Notes under the pieces: generated by a model | Told to the model about the DNA's origin: nothing | The model's database searches: none | What the model saw: only the letters and a program-made list of their open reading frames with translations | Shown here: piece by piece, positions 7,134-10,165 of the stretch | Numbering within the stretch: position 1 is the stretch's first letter | How the letters are laid out: each line of letters opens with the position of its first letter | Program-made: the position numbers and the translations under genes | Assembly (NCBI RefSeq): GCF_001280125.1 | Contig: NZ_LGEG01000045.1 | Location: 1 to 10,165, forward strand | From: Streptomyces sp. NRRL F-6492 | GTDB lineage: Bacteria > Actinomycetota > Actinomycetes > Streptomycetales > Streptomycetaceae | Length of the DNA: 10,165 bases | Direction: 5' to 3'

Positions 7134-7163
7134 ACTGTAAACCGGCGATCGATGATCGATCAA
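7134..7163 (-). promoter_or_regulatory. Likely aceE promoter
   Basis: On the minus strand, TTGATC (complement of 7158-7163) and TACAGT (complement of 7134-7139) are separated by 18 bases. This is a good match to a vegetative-type -35/-10 pair. Transcription would begin around 7127, leaving a leader of about 80 bases. Confidence 0.6.
7147..7161. promoter_or_regulatory. Palindromic operator candidate overlapping the aceE promoter
   Basis: GATCGATGATCGATC is a perfect 7-1-7 palindrome around the central G at 7154. It covers part of the -35 box and much of the spacer of the predicted aceE promoter. A bound protein would block RNA polymerase. Which regulator binds is not visible; the adjacent GntR/FCD protein is one candidate. 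Confidence 0.5.
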
Positions 7164-7200
7164 AGGGTGGAAGGCGAAAACCTCTCCAGATCGAGAAAGT

Positions 7201-7236
7201 CGGCACAGGGTGCCGCGAAAAGGGGCACCCGGTGCC
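7201..7236. promoter_or_regulatory. Paired dyads upstream of the aceE promoter
   Basis: Two related inverted repeats lie here. CGGCAC-AGG-GTGCCG spans 7201-7215, centred on 7208. GGCACC-C-GGTGCC spans 7224-7236, centred on 7230. Both fit GGCACNNGGTGCC-like half-sites and are 22 bp apart centre to centre, about two helical turns. The whole can also fold as one hairpin, since 7202-7214 is complementary to 7224-7236 except for one base pair. The spacing suggests cooperative binding of a dimeric regulator 80-105 bases upstream of aceE's predicted start. Confidence 0.55.
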
Positions 7237-7298
7237 TTGTTTTCGCAGGTGAGAGCGGTTTTCTGAGGGGGTGCGCGCACGGATGAGCGGGCGTGCGG

Positions 7299-7363
7299 GC
7301 GCGAAGAAGCGGGCGTACGGATGCGAAGAAGCGGGCCCACGGGCACGAAGAAGCGGGCCCCGG
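7299..7363. repeat. 22-bp tandem repeat after the gntR gene
   Basis: Three units share the core CGAAGAAGCGGGC: 7299-7320, 7321-7342 and 7343-7363 (21 bp). A more degenerate half copy (GAGCGGGCGTGCGG) precedes them. On the gntR coding strand each copy reads CCCGCTTCTTCG, which is the 3' arm plus tail of the hairpin at 7353-7374. The array thus looks like repeated duplication of a terminator end. Confidence 0.75.
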
Positions 7364-7374
7364 AAGGGACCCGC
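7353..7374 (-). terminator. Probable terminator of the gntR gene
   Basis: A 9-bp stem with one U-G wobble (7366-7374 with 7353-7361) and a 4-base loop lies 17 bases after the gntR stop. On the minus strand it is followed by TTCTTCG, a short pyrimidine-rich tail. This fits the T-poor terminators usual in high-GC actinomycetes. Confidence 0.6.
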
Positions 7375-7390
7375 TCGTGTTCCCGTACGG

Positions 7391-8014
7391 TCAGGCGCGC
7401 GGCGCGCAGCCCAGGACGTGCGCCTTCACCAGGGCGCCGATGTTCGGGTCGCCCCGCCGGAAGGCCTCCACCAGCTCCTGGTGCTCCTCCGCGTACGACT
7501 TCTGGACCGTGCCCAGCCAGCGGATCGAGAGGGCCGTGAAGACCTCGATGCCGAGCGTCTCCCAGGTGTGCAGCAGCACGGCGTTCCCCGCGGCCTTCAC
7601 CAGCTCCCGGTGGAAGGCCACCGTGTGCCGCACCTGCGCCGTCCCGTCCGAGGCCGCGTCCGCCTCGTACAGGGCCGCCACGTGCGGCTCCAGGGCCGAG
7701 CAGTCCGCCGAGAGGCGTCCGGCCGCCAGCTCGGCCGCGATCTGCTCCAGACCGGCGCGTACGGGGTAGCTCTCCTCCAGGTCGGCCGCGGTGAGGTTGC
7801 GGACCCGGACGCCCTTGTTGGGCGCCGACTCGATCAGCCGCAGCGACTCCAGCTCGCGCAGCGCCTCGCGGACCGGGGTCTGGCTGACCTCCAGCTCGGT
7901 CGCGATCCGGCGCTCCACGATCCGCTCGCCCGGCTTCCAGCGGCCGCTGACGATCCCCTCCACGATGTGCTCGCGGATCTGTTCGCGCAGCGAGTGGACG
8001 ACGGGGACGGTCAT
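7391..8014 (-). CDS. GntR-family regulator with FCD domain (FadR subfamily)
   Basis: This is a 207-residue transcription factor. The N-terminal winged helix-turn-helix (about 5-72) contains REHIVEGIVSGRWKPGERI, then VSQTPVREALRELESLRLI (43-61), the standard GntR recognition region. The all-helical FCD ligand domain covers about 78-205, with R86, FHRELV (H135), EEHQELVEAF (H178) and KAHV (H199). Three of the usual four metal ligands are there. The Asp normally four residues before the first His is Thr131. ATG at 8012-8014 has GAGGAG (8021-8026) 6 bases upstream. The gene sits between E2 and aceE, insulated by hairpins on both sides. E. coli PdhR, a GntR/FCD-type pyruvate sensor beside aceEF, is an obvious functional parallel, but PdhR-like activity is only inference from position. 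Confidence 0.92.
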   Translation of the reverse strand: MTVPVVHSLREQIREHIVEGIVSGRWKPGERIVERRIATELEVSQTPVREALRELESLRLIESAPNKGVRVRNLTAADLEESYPVRAGLEQIAAELAAGRLSADCSALEPHVAALYEADAASDGTAQVRHTVAFHRELVKAAGNAVLLHTWETLGIEVFTALSIRWLGTVQKSYAEEHQELVEAFRRGDPNIGALVKAHVLGCAPRA

Positions 8015-8034
8015 GAAGGGCTCCTCGGGGAGTG

Positions 8035-8049
8035 TTGACCCTTAGACAA
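8035..8049. promoter_or_regulatory. Candidate operator/-10 region of gntR
   Basis: TTGAC-CCTTA-GACAA is an imperfect 5-5-5 dyad (four of five pairs match) between the upstream hairpin and the gntR ribosome site. TATTGT (complement of 8046-8051) overlaps it and could be a -10, giving a roughly 24-base leader. The matching -35 would fall inside the E2 terminator hairpin. This suggests autoregulation, which is common for GntR proteins, but it is not shown. Confidence 0.35.
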
Positions 8050-8053
8050 TACG

Positions 8054-8095
8054 GCGGCGCCCCCGTCCGGAAACACTTCCGGACGGGGGCGCCGC
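8054..8095 (-). terminator. Strong hairpin terminator of the E2 gene
   Basis: A perfect 19-bp inverted repeat (8054-8072 with 8077-8095) with an ACAC loop lies 49 bases after the E2 stop. It has very high GC content. On the minus strand CGTATTGTCT follows, so there is only a weak T-tract. Its length and position make termination, or 3'-end stabilisation of the lpd-E2 message, the natural reading. It separates that message from gntR. It is symmetric, but no gene approaches from the left on the plus strand. Confidence 0.85.
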
Positions 8096-8144
8096 AGGTG
8101 AGGCTCGTTACGTTGCGGCCGGGCCGGAGCCCGCCCGCACGCGG

Positions 8145-10007
8145 CTACAGGCCGAGGTCGACCTCGAACTCGCCGGCCTCCAGGATCGCCTTGACGGCCG
8201 TCAGGTAGCGGGCGGCGTCGGCGCCGTCCACCAGACGGTGGTCGTAGGACAGCGCGACGTACGTCATGTCGCGGATCGCGATCGTCTCGCCCAGGTCCGG
8301 GTGGTCGATCACGACGGGACGGCGCACGGTGGCGCCGATGCCCAGGATGGCGACCTGGTTCGGGGGCACGATGATCGTGTCGAACAGCGCGCCGCGCGAA
8401 CCGGTGTTGGAGATGGTGAAGGTCGCGCCGGCCAGGTCGTCCGGCGTGATCTTGCTGGCGCGCACGGCGCCGGCCAGCTCCGCGGTCTTCTTCGAGATGC
8501 CGGCGATGTTGAGGTCGCCCGCACCCTTGATGACCGGGGTCATCAGACCCTTCTCGGAGTCCACCGCGATACCGATGTTCTCGGTGTCGAAGTAGGTGAT
8601 CGTGCCCTCGTCCTCGTTGATCCGGGCGTTGATGACCGGGTGGGCCTTCAGCGCCTGGGCCGCCGCCTTCACGAAGAACGGCATCGGGGAGAGCTTGACG
8701 CCCTCACGGGCGGCGAAGGCGTCCTTGGCGCGGGCGCGCAGCTTCATCAGCTTGGTGATGTCGACCTCGACGACCGAGGTCAGCTGGGCCTGGCCGTGCA
8801 GCGCCTTCATCATGTTGTCGCCGATGACCTTGCGCATGCGGGTCATCTTGACGGTCTGGCCGCGCAGCGGGGAGGTCTCCAGGGACGGAGCCTTCGGCGC
8901 GGCGGCCGGGGCGGCGGCGGCCGGAGCCGGAGCGGCCTTCTTGGCCTCGGCGGCCGCGAGGACGTCCTGCTTGCGGATGCGGCCGCCGACGCCGGAGCCC
9001 TTGACGGAGCCCAGGTCGACACCGTTCTCGGTGGCGAGCTTGCGGACCAGCGGGGTCACGTAGGCGCCGTCCTCCGACGACGCCGGGGCGGCCGGGGCGG
9101 ACGGAACGGGGGTGACCACGGCCGGGGCGATCGACGGGGCGGCCTGGGCCGGAGCCTGGGCGGCCGGAGCCGGAGCCGGAGCCGGGGCCGGAGCGGCCGG
9201 AGCCGGGGCGGCGGGAGCGGCCGGGGCGGCCAGCGCGGGAGCCGGGGCCGGGGCGGGCGCCGGAGCGGCGGGGGCGGCCGGGGCCGGAGCCTCCTGCTTC
9301 GGGGCCGGAGCGGCCTCGGGGGCCGGGGCCTCCTGGGCCGGGGCGGCGGCCGGGGCCGAGCCCGCGGCGCCGATGACGGCCAGCTTGGCGCCGACCTCGG
9401 CGGTCTCGTCCTCGTTGACGACGATCTCCAGGAGGACACCGGAGGCCGGGGCCGGGATCTCGGTGTCGACCTTGTCCGTGGAGACCTCGAGCAGCGGCTC
9501 GTCGGCCTCGACGGTCTCGCCGACCGACTTCAGCCAGCGGGTCACGGTGCCCTCGGTGACGGACTCGCCCAGGGCGGGCAGCACGACGTCGGTGCCCTCG
9601 GCGGAACCGCCGCCGGAGGCGGCCTCGGCCGTCGGGGCCGGGGCGGGCTGCTCGGTCTCGGTGGACGGCTCGGCCTGCGGGGCCTCCGGAGCGGGGGCCT
9701 CCTGCGCCGGGGCCTCCTGCGCCGGAGCGGACTCGGCGGCCGGGGCCTTGGCCTCGGCGGAGTCGCCGGAGCCGTCGTCGATGATGGCCAGCTCGGCGCC
9801 GACCTCGACCGTCTCGTCCTCGGCGACCTTGATGGAGGCCAGGATGCCCGAGGCGGGGGCGGGGATCTCGGTGTCGACCTTGTCGGTCGAGACCTCGAGC
9901 AGCGGCTCGTCGGCCTCGACGCGCTCGCCCTCGGCCTTGAGCCAGCGGGTGACGGTGCCCTCGGTGACGCTCTCGCCGAGCGCCGGCAGGGTTACGGAAA
10001 CCGACAT
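8145..10007 (-). CDS. sucB: Dihydrolipoamide acyltransferase E2 of the 2-oxoacid dehydrogenase complex
   Basis: This 620-residue E2 carries acyl groups from E1 to CoA on swinging lipoyl arms. Two near-identical lipoyl domains (about 2-77 and 139-213) each contain EVSTDKVDTEIPAPASG, with lipoylated lysines K43 and K179. Ala/Pro/Glu-rich linkers follow each. The peripheral subunit-binding domain (about 316-353) has VTPLVRKLATENGVDL and GGRIRKQDVL. The catalytic domain (about 378-620) ends with SYDHRLVDGADA, giving H590 and D594 of the HxxxDG motif. The start ATG has AGGAG (10019-10023) 11 bases upstream. Such proteins are commonly annotated SucB (succinyl) although pyruvate E1 and E3 genes are adjacent. 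In Corynebacterium and Mycobacterium one E2 serves the pyruvate complex and associates with OdhA, so AceF is an equally defensible name. It lies 62 bases after lpd and is probably co-transcribed with it. Confidence 0.95.
   Translation of the reverse strand: MSVSVTLPALGESVTEGTVTRWLKAEGERVEADEPLLEVSTDKVDTEIPAPASGILASIKVAEDETVEVGAELAIIDDGSGDSAEAKAPAAESAPAQEAPAQEAPAPEAPQAEPSTETEQPAPAPTAEAASGGGSAEGTDVVLPALGESVTEGTVTRWLKSVGETVEADEPLLEVSTDKVDTEIPAPASGVLLEIVVNEDETAEVGAKLAVIGAAGSAPAAAPAQEAPAPEAAPAPKQEAPAPAAPAAPAPAPAPAPALAAPAAPAAPAPAAPAPAPAPAPAAQAPAQAAPSIAPAVVTPVPSAPAAPASSEDGAYVTPLVRKLATENGVDLGSVKGSGVGGRIRKQDVLAAAEAKKAAPAPAAAAPAAAPKAPSLETSPLRGQTVKMTRMRKVIGDNMMKALHGQAQLTSVVEVDITKLMKLRARAKDAFAAREGVKLSPMPFFVKAAAQALKAHPVINARINEDEGTITYFDTENIGIAVDSEKGLMTPVIKGAGDLNIAGISKKTAELAGAVRASKITPDDLAGATFTISNTGSRGALFDTIIVPPNQVAILGIGATVRRPVVIDHPDLGETIAIRDMTYVALSYDHRLVDGADAARYLTAVKAILEAGEFEVDLGL
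9063..9368 (-). repeat. Ala-Pro linker-coding low-complexity tract within E2
   Basis: Residues about 214-315 of E2 are almost wholly Ala and Pro, with a few Glu/Gln/Lys. At DNA level this is a tract of GGAGCC/GGGGCC hexamers, densest around 9160-9260. It is the flexible tether between the second lipoyl domain and the subunit-binding domain. Such tracts expand and contract readily, so linker length probably varies between strains. Confidence 0.85.
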
Positions 10008-10018
10008 GGTTTCAGTTG

Positions 10019-10023
10019 CTCCT
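10019..10023 (-). promoter_or_regulatory. Ribosome binding site of the E2 gene
   Basis: AGGAG on the minus strand, 11 bases before the ATG; spacing is somewhat long but no better start is nearby. The rest of the 62-base gap to lpd holds a TGACGTCA palindrome (10059-10066) and no obvious terminator, which fits co-transcription. Confidence 0.65.
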
Positions 10024-10069
10024 AACGAATTGCGGAAAGTGGTCGTCGCGCCCTGTGATGACGTCAGCG

Positions 10070-10165
10070 TCAGTCGTGGGAGTGCAGGGGCTTGCCGGCC
10101 AGGGCCAGGTGGGCCTCGCCGAGTGCCTCGTTCTGCGTGGGGTGGGCGTGGATGAGCTGGGCGAC
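10070..10165 (-). CDS. lpdA: Dihydrolipoamide dehydrogenase (E3), C-terminal fragment
   Basis: Only the last 31 codons and the TGA are inside the window; the gene continues past the right edge. The fragment reads VAQLIHAHPTQNEALGEAH and then ends KPLHSHD. The HAHPTxxE signature is the C-terminal active-site segment of lipoamide dehydrogenases, where the His of HPT and the following Glu form the proton-relay dyad for disulfide reduction. The enzyme re-oxidises the dihydrolipoyl arm of E2 with FAD and NAD+. Position directly upstream of E2 on the same strand, 62 bases apart, supports the call and suggests an lpd-E2 operon. Confidence 0.88.
   Translation of the reverse strand, partial: VAQLIHAHPTQNEALGEAHLALAGKPLHSHD

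Noticed and set aside
3608..7252. A 1214-codon open frame on the plus strand opposite aceE and the WYL gene
   Set aside because: It is Arg/Gly/Val/Leu-rich with no domain pattern and lies antisense to two clearly recognised genes. Long antisense frames are expected in high-GC DNA where the third codon position is almost always G or C.
7299..7363. Possible CRISPR-like array
   Set aside because: Units are directly adjacent, with only 8-9 variable bases between 13-bp cores. There are no real spacers and no cas genes.
7271..8038. A 255-codon plus-strand frame opposite gntR
   Set aside because: It begins in the tandem repeat, lacks a ribosome site and is antisense to a clear GntR/FCD gene.
8238..10025. 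A 595-codon open frame on the plus strand opposite the E2 gene
   Set aside because: It is low-complexity Gly/Arg sequence that mirrors the E2 Ala-Pro linkers, so it is an antisense shadow.
10059..10066. TGACGTCA palindrome between lpd and the E2 gene
   Set aside because: An isolated 8-bp palindrome is expected by chance at this frequency, and nothing around it suggests a promoter.
9112..10155. A plus-strand frame rich in Ala-Gly repeats and Ser that could pass for a surface or elastin-like protein
   Set aside because: The repeats are the complement of the E2 linker and lipoyl-domain coding sequence. E2 is certain on the other strand.
1..10165. A novel defence, mobile or secondary-metabolite system
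   Set aside because: All accepted genes belong to known metabolic or regulatory families. There is no integrase, transposase, nuclease, toxin-antitoxin pair or biosynthetic cluster gene.

Overview
The window is chromosomal DNA of a high-GC actinomycete, almost certainly Streptomyces or a close relative. The evidence is very high G+C with G/C at nearly every third codon position, GTG/ATG starts behind GGAGG-like sites, long antisense shadow frames, and an actinobacterial-type pyruvate dehydrogenase locus. I saw no TTA codon in any accepted gene. Gene content is largely ordinary: central metabolism on the right, accessory oxidoreductases and regulators on the left. I found no defence system, mobile element, CRISPR array, tRNA or rRNA.

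Left part (1-3322). A TetR-family repressor (minus strand) is divergent from a classical short-chain dehydrogenase (SDR). Their shared intergenic region holds a clean TGGCA-N5-TGCCA dyad. Next come a convergent DUF4240 protein (minus) and a divergent second SDR of the DHRS1-like type (plus). Both convergent junctions here are filled with short tandem repeats, 12 bp at 1686-1733 and 16 bp at 3288-3332. The 16-bp array supplies the stop codons of both flanking genes.

Right part (3323-10165, all minus strand). Read in transcription order from the right edge, this is the C-terminal end of lipoamide dehydrogenase (E3), a two-lipoyl-domain dihydrolipoamide acyltransferase (E2), a GntR/FCD regulator, homodimeric pyruvate dehydrogenase E1 (aceE), and a WYL-domain regulator. 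E1, E2 and E3 together convert pyruvate to acetyl-CoA. E2 carries the acyl group on lipoyl lysines K43 and K179, and E3 re-oxidises the lipoamide. A strong 19-bp hairpin separates E2 from gntR, and a second hairpin follows gntR. aceE has its own roughly 340-bp upstream region with a recognisable promoter overlapped by a 15-bp palindrome. Further upstream lie two 13-15-bp GGCAC...GTGCC dyads spaced 22 bp apart, so aceE is probably transcribed as a separately regulated unit from lpd-E2.

The most interesting signals are non-coding: the layered dyads upstream of aceE, and recurring short tandem repeats at gene 3' ends (22-88, 1686-1733, 3288-3332, 7299-7363).
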